This document shows, in pieces, positions 42,041 through 52,408 of a stretch of DNA of 64,000 nt. This DNA is from Azolla caroliniana (Eukaryota; Polypodiophyta). The notes beneath the pieces were generated by a model. That model was not told the origin of the DNA and ran no database searches. It saw only the letters and a program-made list of their open reading frames with translations. The first letter of the stretch is position 1; every line of letters starts with the position of its first letter. The translations under genes were made by a program, and so were the position numbers. Location: assembly GCA_043228905.1 (NCBI GenBank), contig JBHGNT010000103.1, forward strand, positions 1 to 64,000, given 5' to 3'.

Positions 42041-42819
42041 CATTTCTGACTTCCATGAGAGCACCGCACATGTAGAGATTTTCTCTTCAATTGGCCAATT
42101 GTATGTGGTCTTGTCAGCCCACAACCCATATTGGAAGACCTTCGGTACTCTACCTTTGCATGCCTTTGCAAGTGCCTTGACTATTGGACCATGTCCTCTT
42201 TCTATCTTCCCATTCATCTTAGGATTATATGAAATTGTCAATGATAGCCGAATTCCAATCTTTCGGCTTCGTCAGAATTGGGCTCGTCTCTATCGGCCAT
42301 TATCTTTCCTACACACCCACACCTATACACTATATCCTCAAGTATAAATGACATATTGTTGACGTGGCCTTTGATCTTAGTGTTGTCAGGAATAGTACTA
42401 AGACAGAGAAGGAATTAGTACTAAACAAAGGATTAGTACTATGAGAGGTGTAGAACTTCTTTGAGAGAAGGAAGAAGTGAGCGAGACGGAGAGAAAGAGA
42501 GAGATCGAGAGAGGGAGAGAGTGATGATAAGAAAGATATGTATTATGTGAAGAGAATATACAATGGTGGCTAAAAGGCTTAAGACTGGCGTGGAACCAAT
42601 TTGGTTCAACATAATGCCTAGTGCCCTCTTTTATAGTGTTTTCAGGAGTAATCCTAAAGCTTCTAGAATGTTCCAGAGAAATCTGGAATATACATTAATT
42701 TCCTATAGTAAAATGTAAATGAAAATAATATCCTACGTATTACAATAGATGATCTAATGGTCAAGAGCTTTACCCATATAACCTAAGGTCATGGGTTCGA
42801 GTCTTGCCATATCATGACA
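42041..42819. repeat. Duplicate of the flank plus LTR segment 39920-40697
   Basis: 42041-42383 repeats 39920-40262 and 42384-42819 repeats the LTR, with only scattered single-base differences. The LTR copy B is flanked by AGTGT (42379-42383) and AGTGC (42820-42824), a near-perfect 5-bp target duplication, and so behaves as a solo LTR within the gypsy-F relic. Confidence 0.92.
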
Positions 42820-45080
42820 AGTGCTCCCCCTTCTACCTGATTTGTAAGTCTTCTTTGGCTAGCACAAAGAACCTCTTCTAACTTGCCCCCATCGGCATTG
42901 CTATTATATCCACAATCCACTTGTAGTGTACACCCGACAAGTAAGTTGGGTGCAACTCATGCCTATACTTAATATTGGAGTAGAATTGACACATTGGGTG
43001 TGTTTCCACATACCTCTTGATTTCATTGCAGAATCTCGGCCACCGATATCTTTCCTTTATTTTGCTAAATGTTGCCCAGACTCCACGATGTCCAACCCAC
43101 TCCCTATCATGCAACTACTTTAATATCTGCTCCCGTTGCACTTGGTCATAGATAACCTGCTGGATTTCCCATTTTACACTTAGGGTGCTCACACAGATAT
43201 CCATCATGTAAGAAGAATTGGTGAGCCTTCCTTCAAAAGTTCAAGATGTTCCTCCCACTCCACGTTCCTTCTTTCCATGGTGCTTGTAGATACTTCATCA
43301 CATTTTTCTTCCTTAAACTCTTGTTCTTCATGTGGCTCACCCCTTCTAATTGTGTTTATGGCTAAATTTCAATGCTCTTCTTCTTCATTATCTGATTCTG
43401 CTACTTGCTCTAGACACCATATCAACTATTGCATTCTTTTCTCTAGATATATGTCGAAACTCGAGGTTGATGGATTTTATGTAGAAACACCACCTAAGCA
43501 TCGCTTGATTTGGAATATCCTAAATTGCAATAATTCTGAGAACTAGTAAAAAATCTATCTCTACAATCACTCTTGCACCAATTAGATAGTCCATATCTGT
43601 CTTGATGGCAGTTACTATCTCCCAAAGATTTCTCTTCACTTGCACATACTTTCGCTGACACCCAATGAGCACTTTTCCACCGAATCAAATTGGATGTCTT
43701 CCGCCTTTCTCATCTTGCTAACTTATCATCCACCCGATCCCAATTGGACTGGAATAGACCGTGACGATTAGTGGTTGGGTGTAGTCGGGTTGTTTGAAAG
43801 CAAGAGCTTTAGCTAGACTCTCCTTCAATCTTCTAACTACATAGGAGTGTTCTTTTGTCCACTCAAACACTTCACCTTTTCTTAATAGTTGGTACCTGGA
43901 TATGATATGTAGGCCTAGTGTGGAATCCACCTACAATAGAAGACACATGCACCCAAGAACCTCCAAACCTCAGATCCCAATGAGACTCGAATCAACTGTG
44001 ACGATCAATATTTGGGTGTAGTTTGGTTGTTTGAAAGCAAGAGCTTTAGCTAGATTCTCCTTCAGTCTTCTAACTGCATTGGAGTGTTCTTTTGTCCACT
44101 CAAACACTTCACCTTTTCTTAATAGTTGGTACACTATATATGATATGTGGGCATAGTGTGGAATAAACCTACAATAGAAGACACAAGCGCCCAAGAACCT
44201 CCAAACCTCACATACAGAATTGCAATCCTCCTTTGTATTCTGTATTGCATTGATCTTTGCTAGTGTCGGTTTTCTTCCGTATGGCTTATACACATGCCCT
44301 ACCGCTAGTACCTACCGAACCCCAAACATTGATTTTGGAGCCGAAATTGTCATGTGTACTTCCTCTAGTCTCAAAAGCACCTTATCACAATCCTATATGT
44401 GATACCTAATGAACTTCTGACATCCAACACTATCCAACTCTTCATTCTTCATTCTTTCCTCACATCCTTTGATTTGAATATTATCCAAGACAGGCATGGT
44501 TATGTGAGGGATAAAATCTTGGAGAACTTTGTGCATATTGTTTATCATGTGAGCAACCCAGTTGGTCTCATCTTGAGGTAAGGTGCACATCTGAAGTAAT
44601 CCGATTGGAGTCCTAATGGAGGTGATATCTTAGCTACTAACCGCAAATTGGAATTTATCGTAGCCAAAGTCGAGATCACCCATCGAGTAGATCGCCCTCC
44701 CAACAAACATCTCAGCAAAGTCATCTACTATCGGCTCCATTGTTGAATTTTGGATGATGACTCGATTCACTGAATGCATGTCTTGGATGAATTGAAGCTG
44801 CCCATCCTTCTTCTACACCGTAAACCATATACTTGAGTATGGAGCATTAGATGGTTTCAAGATGCCCATTTTCACATTTTCCTTTAGAAACTCAATTAGT
44901 TGCAGTATCCTCACTCTTGGCACTGAATCAACTTTGAATTCCACTGAACGTGTGGGATTACGAAGATGATCATCAGTTCAACCACTTTCAGATCCACACA
45001 TCCAATTTTTTGGGATTGAAGGAGAATGCTTTCTCGTGTTGCCCTAGAATCTTCTTGAATTTTGCTTCTTCCATAGACGA
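42820..45080 (-). pseudogene. gypsy-F-family relic: pol up to integrase zinc domain
   Basis: Minus strand, matching the intact pol by eye: HDREWVGHRGVWATFSKIKERYRW and VETHPMCQFYSN (integrase zinc domain, first Cys lost, 43114-42900), RNase H pieces (43500-43690), KGEVFEWTKEHS...KQPDYTQPLIVTVYSSPIGIGW (twice, see duplication), PYGRKPTLAKINAIQN...FLGACVFYC, CTLPQDETNWVAHMINNMHKVLQDFIPHITMPVLDNIQIKG (44590-44400; catalytic LDD changed to LDN). It ends near 45080. Continuation of the relic at 39731-40262. Confidence 0.85.
43736..44213 (-). repeat. Tandem duplication of about 237 bp within pol relic
   Basis: 43736-43972 and 43973-44213 both cover the reverse transcriptase to RNase H link (KGEVFEWTKEHS...SSPIGIGW), which occurs once in the intact element (near 50741-50975). 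The copies have diverged by many substitutions, so the duplication is old. Confidence 0.85.
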
Positions 45081-45480
45081 TAGACAATCATCCCCTCTAT
45101 TGGCCGCCTCAGACGACCAAGTGGGAAAGGACGAAGCAGAGCGGGTAACACTTTTGGCACCTTCGAACTAGGAATCCTAGCTGGAGAAATTTTGCGACAA
45201 AAGGACAACGGATTTTGACTAAACCCTTACTCGGGACCCACGCCCCCGAATCCATTCAGAAACTCCACGGAGTTAGTGGTTAAAGACATCGACCTCCCTG
45301 CCAAATCAACCTCTGGCAGCGGACCCACCCTCCATTAATATGGACCTCATTGTTCAATATTGTAATATTAGTGTAAACTATTAATAGCCATTACCATTAT
45401 GTATGAAAAAAAAATTGAAAAAGAAAAAGAAAAAGGTAGAGCTATATTTAAGGTTTTGCATGCAGGCACATAAACCAAGA
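45081..45480 (+). other. Possible truncated retroposon with A-rich tail
   Basis: Unrelated to the flanking elements. Ends with an A-rich tail (45408-45440) after an AT-rich stretch, as seen at 3' ends of LINE or SINE copies. A weak box A-like word (TAGTGGTTAAAGAC near 45272) is present, but I find no box B. No coding domain recognised. 45480-45685 shows nothing recognisable. Confidence 0.25.
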
Positions 45481-45685
45481 TAACAAGTACTCTCTGACTT
45501 CCCACATGTGGATGACATGGCTCGAAGGATCTTGGACACTACTGTTCCCTCAGCACAAAAAGTAACCTAAGTCATCTCTCCAACCCTGCACAACATAGAA
45601 GCTCTCCCCGCTCTTCTCTCCGCACAGGTAGCTCCTCTGCCCAGCCTGACCCTGAGTCAGCCATGACTATCGACATCTCTCGACT

Positions 45686-48042
45686 CTACTTTAGCTTTCT
45701 GATTTCAGTTTGATTGCTCCTTGCAATCAACATGTCATCGAAGTATAGGAACAGATAGATCCGGGACTCGTCCGCCAGTTGCCGAGTATATAAACATGGG
45801 TCGGAGTCGGACCGGTTGTAGCCGAGTTGTCGGATGTAGGAATCGAACTTCTGGTACCACAACCTCGACGCTTGTTTTAAGCCGTATAGGCTTTTCTTCA
45901 ATCGATATACGAGGTGACTTTCCTCCCCCGTCGCCGAGAAGCCTGTTGGTTGAGACATGTAAATGTCTTCATTCAGATCTCCATGTAGGAATGTCGTTTT
46001 TACGTCTAGTTGCTTGAGAGAGGTCATCTTGACTACTGGCAATAATATTTCGTTGTAGTCAATCCCATGTTCTTGCTTGAATCCCTTCGCGACGAGCCGA
46101 GCTTTGTATTTGGGCTTTTCCGAGTCAGATCCATATTTGTGTCTAAATACTCACTTGCAAAGCAACGACTTTCTTCCAACTGGTAGTTCGACTAGCTCCC
46201 ATGTATTGTTTTGATGGATCGAGTCCATCTTGGATCTCATGGCTTGTATCCATGTATTGGCGTCTGGTGCGGCTATAGCTTCTTCATATGTGATTGGTTC
46301 ACCTGCATCAGTGTAGTTGACGTAGTCAAGGCCCAATTGATGGAACTCTGTTGGACTTCAGGCTCGTCCACATCTCCTGAGTGCCGATTTATTCGGTTCA
46401 ATTCCTTCATGTTGGTTTGACAGTCTTCAGGAGTCCTGTTGGATGACTCGTCCTTGTGATAGGATCTTGATGATGTCGAGTCGTCCTCCCCTGTTTTGGG
46501 ATTGATTGACTTGGAGGTAGGGGATTTAGATGACTTGGATTTGTTTTTCCCTTTGGTGTTTCAGTCGGGTCAACTCTGTCTCTTTTGACTCTGTCATTTC
46601 TGGCTCGCACCTTGTTTACTTTTCCTTTGTCGACTCTTGTCTATTCGACTTTGTCTTCGAGTTTGACTAGTGGACCTACTACCGATTCGGAGTCGACAAG
46701 TGTATTGTTGGCTTGGTCGAGTTCAACTGTTTGTCAAATCTCTAATTCGGTTTGGTGGGTCGGTCTTTCTACGATATCTCTATGGATTTCGAAGGAGACC
46801 TTTTTACCAACTATTTTCTACTAGTTCCTCTTCGAGAGAATGGAGTCTTCATTGAAGACTATGTCACTACTCCGGATCAATTTCTGGATCTTTGGGTCCC
46901 ATAGCTTGTTGCCGAATTCCCCATCGGTTCCATAACCGAGAAATATGCATTTCGTTGCATGGGGTGCCAACTTGGTCCTTTTCTCCCTCGGGATGAATGT
47001 GTAGGCTTCGCATCCGAATATATGGAGCCTATCATAGGTTGGCTGTTTGGCTGACCATAGTGCTTGTGGCACTTCGAGCCTGATTTCTTTTGACGACGAT
47101 AGATTGATCAAATATACTTTCGCCTGCAATGCTTCGGCACAAAATTCCAACTTTAGTCTGTCTTGTTGGAGCATTGCCATCACCCTCTCCTGGATCGTTC
47201 GGTTGATCCATTCTACATGGGTGTGTATGGAACGGTCTTTTGATGTTTGATTCCTTTGTCGAACAGGTATTGTTTGAAGGCTCGGGAGGTGTATTCACCT
47301 CCGTTGTCGGATCAGAGTGTCTTCACTTTGTGTCCTGACTGGTTCTCCACTTCAGCTATGCACCGAATAAAGAATTCGAGCGCTTCATCTTTGGACCTAA
47401 TTGAGTAGGCCCAGACCTTCCGTGTACAGTCATCTACAAATGTGACGAAGTACCAGGAGTCACCTAGTGATCGCTCAGGCATAAGCCCACATATATCTGT
47501 GTGAACGAGCTCTAGGGGTTGTCGCACCATCTCATAGTGGAGAGAGTGCGAACTTCATGTATGTTTCCCATATCGACAATGCTTGCAGAAGTCCGTCTTT
47601 GCTTGGAGTTTCGGAATGTAGTCAACCGCCATCAGCCGATTGAGTCCGTCTTGAGACATATGGCCGAGTCAGCCATGCCATAGGTTCGGGTCGGTCTTTT
47701 CGGCCACGTTCACGGCCCCTTCTAGATTGATCACCATCATTGGATACAAGGTGTTGTACTTGCATGTGCTTCCTATTTTCAGATTTCCACGATTGATCAT
47801 CCATGTTGACTCATTGAGAGTCGTTCAATACCCTTCTTCGGCTAACATGCCGATGGAGACCAGACTCCTTTTTAGTGCCAATACATGTCAAACTTGGTGC
47901 AGGATTATCGTGTTGCCATTCAACAATTGGATTGGTACATCGCCAACTCCAACAATTTTGCATTCCTACTCATTGCCTAGTCGAACTGTGCCGCTGGCTC
48001 CGACCGAATAGTTCAAAAACCATTCAATATTAGGGGTCACGT
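45686..48042 (-). pseudogene. Ty1/copia element 'copia-5', pol part (left of gypsy-F insertion)
   Basis: Minus strand from high to low coordinate: GAG-pre/integrase with LELVHTDICGLMPERSLGDSWYFVTFVDDCTRKVW (47530-47400), DRLKLEFCAEALQAKVYLINLSSSKEIRLEVPQALW and KLAPHATKCIFLGYGTDGEFGNKLWDP (47183-46870), WIQAMRSKMDSIHQNNTWELVELPVGRKSL (46260-46151), then LKQLDVKTTFLHGDLNEDIYMSQPTGF, KKSLYGLKQASRLWYQKFD and FLYFDDMLIA (46042-45700). The catalytic block has FDD for YVDD. It stops at 45686, so RNase H and the 3' LTR are missing. Upstream it is split at 48042 by gypsy-F; the protease and gag end continue at 55440. Confidence 0.87.
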
Positions 48043-48376
48043 TGTCGGGGTAGTTGTGGTTCGTGCGGCAAAGTCGCGGGGACTAAGGTTAAGGGGAGTT
48101 GAAGGAACTTAACTTTTAATAAGGCTTGTATGGTGATGATAGAATGGTTAAGGATAGTAAGAAGAAGAGTTACGAGTAATGTGTGTGTGTGTGAGAGAGA
48201 GAGACAAGCATAGATAAAAGATAGAGACAATGTATGATTCAAGAAAGAAGATTGAGACAAAGTATGATTCAAGGAACAAGAGTATATGATATAAACATGA
48301 TGTATATTAAAAATATAATATTTTACCAACTTTACAATCCTTGACCGCAAACTGAACACATTCTCTATCGACCCTT

Positions 48377-48431
48377 GATTTGAACCCACGACCTCAACTT
48401 CGAAACGAGAGGTTCTCCACCCAATGAGCTA
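48377..48431 (-). other. tRNA-like segment 1 in gypsy-F LTR
   Basis: Minus strand: box A-like TAGCTCATTGGG (48431-48420) and box B GGTTCAAATC (48386-48377) preceded by GTCGTG, as in the T-arm of many plant tRNAs. The middle can form an ACCTC/GAGGT helix. Order and spacing fit a tRNA internal promoter. The other LTR has it at 54875-54929. Confidence 0.55.
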
Positions 48432-48686
48432 GTCTTCTTTAATTGATTGTATTATTTTCTCACTCTCTCTTGATTCCCCCCCTTGTTTACCCTTTCCCCT
48501 CTTTATATAAGTGTTGCCATGCATATGGTAATGTATGGGAGCATGGCATGCATGCAATGCATGAGTTACATGTAATGCATGATCGCCATTTGGCACACAT
48601 GCATTGCATGTGATGAATGATGGCTATGTATGAAAATAAATATGGGATAAGTATAATGATGAAAATGCATTCTAAAATAACTAACC

Positions 48687-48745
48687 TAGCTTAGTGGTGT
48701 ATGCTTGGTGCTTGGTATACAAGGTTGAGGGTTCAAGTCCCTCAA
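48687..48745 (+). other. tRNA-like segment 2 in gypsy-F LTR
   Basis: Box A TAGCTTAGTGG (48687-48697) and box B GGTTCAAGTCC (48730-48740). The box B region forms a perfect T-arm: GAGGG, seven-base loop TTCAAGT, CCCTC. The other LTR has it at 55185-55243. It is not a complete tRNA, since no acceptor stem is evident. Confidence 0.6.
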
Positions 48746-48822
48746 TTTTACTTAATACAATATATAGCTTCATTCTTATATCATGAAGCACATTTATTAC
48801 ACACTTTTACAAATAAATAGCC

Positions 48823-48880
48823 TAGCCTAGTGGTATGTACATTGTATATTGTATATAAGGATGTGCGTTCAAGTCTCTCA
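48823..48880 (+). other. tRNA-like segment 3 in gypsy-F LTR
   Basis: Box A TAGCCTAGTGG (48823-48833) and box B-like GCGTTCAAGTC (48865-48875). It is the head of the second tandem module and is more decayed than segment 2. The other LTR has it at 55321-55378. Confidence 0.5.
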
Positions 48881-48941
48881 AATATTATTAAATACAACAT
48901 TTAAGCTCATTTTTATATCGTGAAGCACATTCTTCACGACA

Positions 48942-48953
48942 CCCACCCCCTCT
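48942..48953 (-). promoter_or_regulatory. gypsy-F polypurine tract
   Basis: On the minus strand AGAGGGGGTGGG directly before the 3' LTR; the usual primer for plus-strand DNA synthesis. Confidence 0.85.
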
Positions 48954-48979
48954 GAACTTGCACATTGGTTGTGTAGAGT

Positions 48980-51900
48980 TCATCCAACACTTCTTCCGAT
49001 TTTTAGTTCTTCTACTTCTTCATAAAATTCAGGCTCTAATGACTCCCTCCTTTTAAATATTTTAATCCTTTTTCCTGCAATTGGGATACGAATTTCTGTC
49101 CCATCTAATTCATTGAGGAAATATGTGGCTTTATCTGTTATTTTCCTAACTTCATAAGGTCCAAACCATCTTTTTGCAAACTTCCGAATAGTACTGTATT
49201 GATTATCTAGGCTATTATCATATACTAATACCCAATCTCCCTCTTGCACCTTTCTTGGTCGTATTCTTTTCATCTTGTCAAATCTGTCCTTATTCTTGAT
49301 TCTTGCCTCTTTCAATCTAGTAGCTGCTTTTTCTATGTCTTCTATCCTTGATTGAAGTTGTCGTATTCGAACCGCAAGTAAATCTTCCCTACTCATTTCC
49401 GATTCCCAAGGCAACACAGCCCATGTAGTTATCTTTTCTTCAATTGGCATTATTGGCTTCTGTCCTGTGATTAATTCTGCAGGCATATATCCAGTAACAG
49501 TGCTGTGAGTTGTCCTATCAGCCCATAGTGCATAGGGTAAGGTTTTTGGCCAATCACTAACCCGTCCTCTACATGCCTTTGCCAAAGCTTTGACTATTGG
49601 CCCATGTCCCCTTTCTACCTTTCCATTAGCTTCTGGATTGTACGCCGTTGTCAAAGAAAGCCGAATTCCTATTTTGTCGAAAAAATCTTGAGCTTCCGCA
49701 GAATTGAGTTCTCCCCTATCTGCCACTATCTTCCCGACACATCCATATCTACAAACAATGTCCTCCAAGATGAATTGACATACTCCTAATGTCCTTTTTG
49801 TTCTCAATGAACGACCTTCCACTTGATTTGTTAGATCTTCTCTAGCAAGAACCAAGTATCTCTTTTGTCCTACTCCAAGTGGCATTGTTACCAAATCTAT
49901 CATCCACTTGTAATGCACCCCCGGTGAGTATGTTGGGTGTAATTCATCACAAAATTTTACATTTGAATAATATTGACAAGTGGGACAAGTTTCCACATAC
50001 TTTTTTATTTGCTCATAGTATCGAGGCCACCAAAATCGTTCTTTAATCTTACTGAAAGTGGCCCACACTCCTCGATGACCAGCCCATTCTTTGTCATGCA
50101 GCTCTTTGATTATCTCCTTTCTTTGCCCTTCAGAACCTATTACTCTTTGCGGGTTTCCAGTCTTGGTTTTCGGATGTCGCCATAGATATCCTTCATGCAG
50201 GAAGAACTTATGGGCTTTCTTGCGAAACTGTGAGAACTCTTTTCCAGATCGACCTTTGTACTTGTCAGGGGTTTGTAGGTATTTCCCTATTTCCTTGAAT
50301 TCTTCTTCATACTCCTCTTCTAGAAACTGCATTCCTCCTTCCCGAGTAATGCTTGTGGTAAGGACTGTTTGTTCTTTGTCCTCATCGTCCGAGTCTGGAA
50401 TCTCCTCTTCCTCATACCTTGCTCTTGATAACATATCTGCTACTGCATTTCTATTCCCAGAGATATGTCGAACTTCAGGGTTGATTGATCTAATATAGAT
50501 ACACCATCTTAACATGGCTTGATCTGGAATATCACAATTAGCTATGATACCCAGAATAGGCAAACAATCTGTTTCTATTATTACTTCAGCACCAATTAAG
50601 TAATCTCTGTCTGTCTTTACAGCTGTTACTATCCCCCATAGCTCTCTTTTCACCTGTGCATATTTTCTTTGTCGACCACTAAGAACCTTTGCCCCGAATC
50701 GGACTGGATACCTTTCTTCCCTATCTTGTTGGCTTATCACCCATCCAATTCCAATGGGACTAGAGTCTACTGTGAGATATATGGGCCGGGTGTAGTCTGG
50801 TTGCTTTAATGGTGGAGCTTGTGCCAAGTAGTACTTCAATTTCTTCATTGCCTCGGAATGCTCTTCACTCCATTCAAATGTCTCTCCTTTTCTTTGGAGT
50901 CTATATAAAGGTTCAGATAAATGGGCATAATGCGGAATCCATTTACAGTAAAAAACACATACCCCCAAAAACCTTCGTACTTCTGAGATGGATGTACATT
51001 CCTCTTGCATATTTTGAATTGCATTGACCTTGGTTGGGGATGGCTTTCTCCCATATGGGCCACACATATGACCAACTATTAATATCTCTTTTGCCCCAAA
51101 TATTGACTTCGCCCCTGATAAGGTCAAATGCACTTCTTCCATCCTTGATAGCACCTTCTCACAATCCTTGATATGATCAGCAACGAATTGACGGCAACCA
51201 CTTTCGTCCAATTCCTCGTTCTTCTCTTCCTCCTTGCATCCCTTAATTGGAACATCATCTAGAAAAGGCATTGTAATATGAGGAACAAAATCACGAAGTA
51301 CCTTGTTCATTCCATTCATCATATGCGCCACTGAGTTGGTCGCTCCTTGCGGCAAGGTGCACATCCGTACTAACCCTATAGGTGTCTTGATAGAAGTTAT
51401 ATCTCGACTTTTGATAGCAAGTTGAAATTGATCATACCCGGAATAAAGGTCTCCCATTGAATATATAGCTCTTCCTGCAAACATCTCAGCAAACTCATCC
51501 ACAATTGGCCCTACTCCCGAGTTTCGGATTGTTACCTTATTCACGGGTTGCATATCTTGGATAAATCGGAGTCGCCCATCTTTCTTTAACACAGTGAACC
51601 ATCGACTCGAGTAAGGAGCGTTCGATGGTTCCAAGATACCCATCCTTATCTTTTCTTTCAAAAGTTCTAATAGTTGAGGGATTCTAGCCCTAGGCATGGG
51701 TATTGGCTTAAAGTTCCATGGAATATGAGGGATAGTGAATATAACCATGGGCTCCACAATTTCTGGATCCACACACCCTATTTCCTCCGGTTGGAATGCG
51801 AACGCCTTTCCATGCCTTTTTAACATCTCCCTGAACTGCTTTTCTTCAGCGGGTAATAGGAAGTCACCCCCTCCTATTTTCATCCCTTGTATTGTTTCCG

Positions 51901-52408
51901 GAGTAAACACATGTCCTACCTTTCGTGGGTCTCTGATCATTGGCTCTGTGGCTGCTTCTTTGATTGCCTTTTCACTATCCCCTGGAAGTGGAGCAGCAAT
52001 AGGACGAACCTTCTTCTCCACTGTCTTGTACTTTGTTAGTACATGAGCTTCATGATCCTTTCGAGCAACTTCTTCAATGACCTCATACATCTTGATTGAA
52101 TGGACAGGAACTTGGATTTCGTTGTCTTCTTCCATTGCTTCCAAATGAGTTATTGTATCTTCAAAACTTAATTCTTCAAACATATCCTGAATTTCTTCAT
52201 CATCATCTATTAATCCAGAACACTTAAAGTACTCGAAAGCATTTTGTATTTTATTATTATTTACTTTTAGTATAAAAGTAGCACCATTAGATGAGATTGT
52301 ACAAGGAATATCTTTATTTACATTATTATTTATGGGGTTTTCTTTTATGCTCGGGCTATCACAGCCCCTACCTGTAAAAGCCCTATCTAAAAATCCTGGG
52401 AAAACTCT
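48980..52408 (-). CDS. gypsy-F pol: reverse transcriptase, RNase H, integrase
   Basis: Open from 52408 to 48980; the first ATG is at 52183, but the frame begins upstream and overlaps the end of gag-pro in the -1 frame, so entry by frameshift is likely. Reverse transcriptase: RWFTVLKKDGRLRFIQDMQPVN, YSMGDLYSGYDQFQL (Asp), LPQGATNSVAHM, ITMPFLDDVPIKG (LDD). RNase H: LTVDSSPIGIGWVIS (D), VKRELWGIV (E), IETDCLPIL (D). Integrase: HDKEWAGHRGVWATFSKI...CPTCQYY zinc domain, WMIDLVTMP (D), KIVADRGELNS (D), YNPEANGKVERGHGPIVKAL (E), then GDWVLVYDNSLDNQ. No chromodomain. No internal stop. The RGELNSAEAQ/EANGKVERGHGP style resembles, as I recall it, Ty3 elements best known from fungi; that comparison is from memory. 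Confidence 0.92.
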   Translation of the reverse strand, partial: RVFPGFLDRAFTGRGCDSPSIKENPINNNVNKDIPCTISSNGATFILKVNNNKIQNAFEYFKCSGLIDDDEEIQDMFEELSFEDTITHLEAMEEDNEIQVPVHSIKMYEVIEEVARKDHEAHVLTKYKTVEKKVRPIAAPLPGDSEKAIKEAATEPMIRDPRKVGHVFTPETIQGMKIGGGDFLLPAEEKQFREMLKRHGKAFAFQPEEIGCVDPEIVEPMVIFTIPHIPWNFKPIPMPRARIPQLLELLKEKIRMGILEPSNAPYSSRWFTVLKKDGRLRFIQDMQPVNKVTIRNSGVGPIVDEFAEMFAGRAIYSMGDLYSGYDQFQLAIKSRDITSIKTPIGLVRMCTLPQGATNSVAHMMNGMNKVLRDFVPHITMPFLDDVPIKGCKEEEKNEELDESGCRQFVADHIKDCEKVLSRMEEVHLTLSGAKSIFGAKEILIVGHMCGPYGRKPSPTKVNAIQNMQEECTSISEVRRFLGVCVFYCKWIPHYAHLSEPLYRLQRKGETFEWSEEHSEAMKKLKYYLAQAPPLKQPDYTRPIYLTVDSSPIGIGWVISQQDREERYPVRFGAKVLSGRQRKYAQVKRELWGIVTAVKTDRDYLIGAEVIIETDCLPILGIIANCDIPDQAMLRWCIYIRSINPEVRHISGNRNAVADMLSRARYEEEEIPDSDDEDKEQTVLTTSITREGGMQFLEEEYEEEFKEIGKYLQTPDKYKGRSGKEFSQFRKKAHKFFLHEGYLWRHPKTKTGNPQRVIGSEGQRKEIIKELHDKEWAGHRGVWATFSKIKERFWWPRYYEQIKKYVETCPTCQYYSNVKFCDELHPTYSPGVHYKWMIDLVTMPLGVGQKRYLVLAREDLTNQVEGRSLRTKRTLGVCQFILEDIVCRYGCVGKIVADRGELNSAEAQDFFDKIGIRLSLTTAYNPEANGKVERGHGPIVKALAKACRGRVSDWPKTLPYALWADRTTHSTVTGYMPAELITGQKPIMPIEEKITTWAVLPWESEMSREDLLAVRIRQLQSRIEDIEKAATRLKEARIKNKDRFDKMKRIRPRKVQEGDWVLVYDNSLDNQYSTIRKFAKRWFGPYEVRKITDKATYFLNELDGTEIRIPIAGKRIKIFKRRESLEPEFYEEVEELKIGRSVG
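52387..52408 (-). promoter_or_regulatory. gag-pro/pol overlap: likely -1 frameshift window
   Basis: The -1 frame is open from just after TGA (52411-52409) and gag-pro ends at TAG (52389-52387), so a shift must occur within these 22 nt. The stretch holds GTTTTCCC and GGATTTTTAG, both homopolymer-rich. Neither is a textbook X XXY YYZ site, so the exact slip point is open. Confidence 0.5.

Larger units (their letters stand above)
48043..48941 (-). repeat. gypsy-F 3' LTR (899 bp)
   Basis: Plus view TGTCGGGGTA...TTCACGACA. Contains a (GT)n(GA)n run near 48180, GCATGCATGCAATGCATG-like words near 48550, a tRNA-like segment on the minus strand, and two tandem modules of about 135 bp (from 48681 and from 48815), each headed by a plus-strand tRNA-like segment and ending in ATATC(A/G)TGAAGCACAT. 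Confidence 0.95.

Noticed and set aside
45240-45330. SINE head in the A-tailed fragment
   Set aside because: Only a box A-like word is present; no box B and no target duplication found, so it is left as an unclassified retroposon-like remnant.
48687-48745. A genuine tRNA gene
   Set aside because: Box A, box B and a T-arm are present, but no acceptor stem or normal anticodon arm can be drawn; it lies in an LTR and is duplicated with it.
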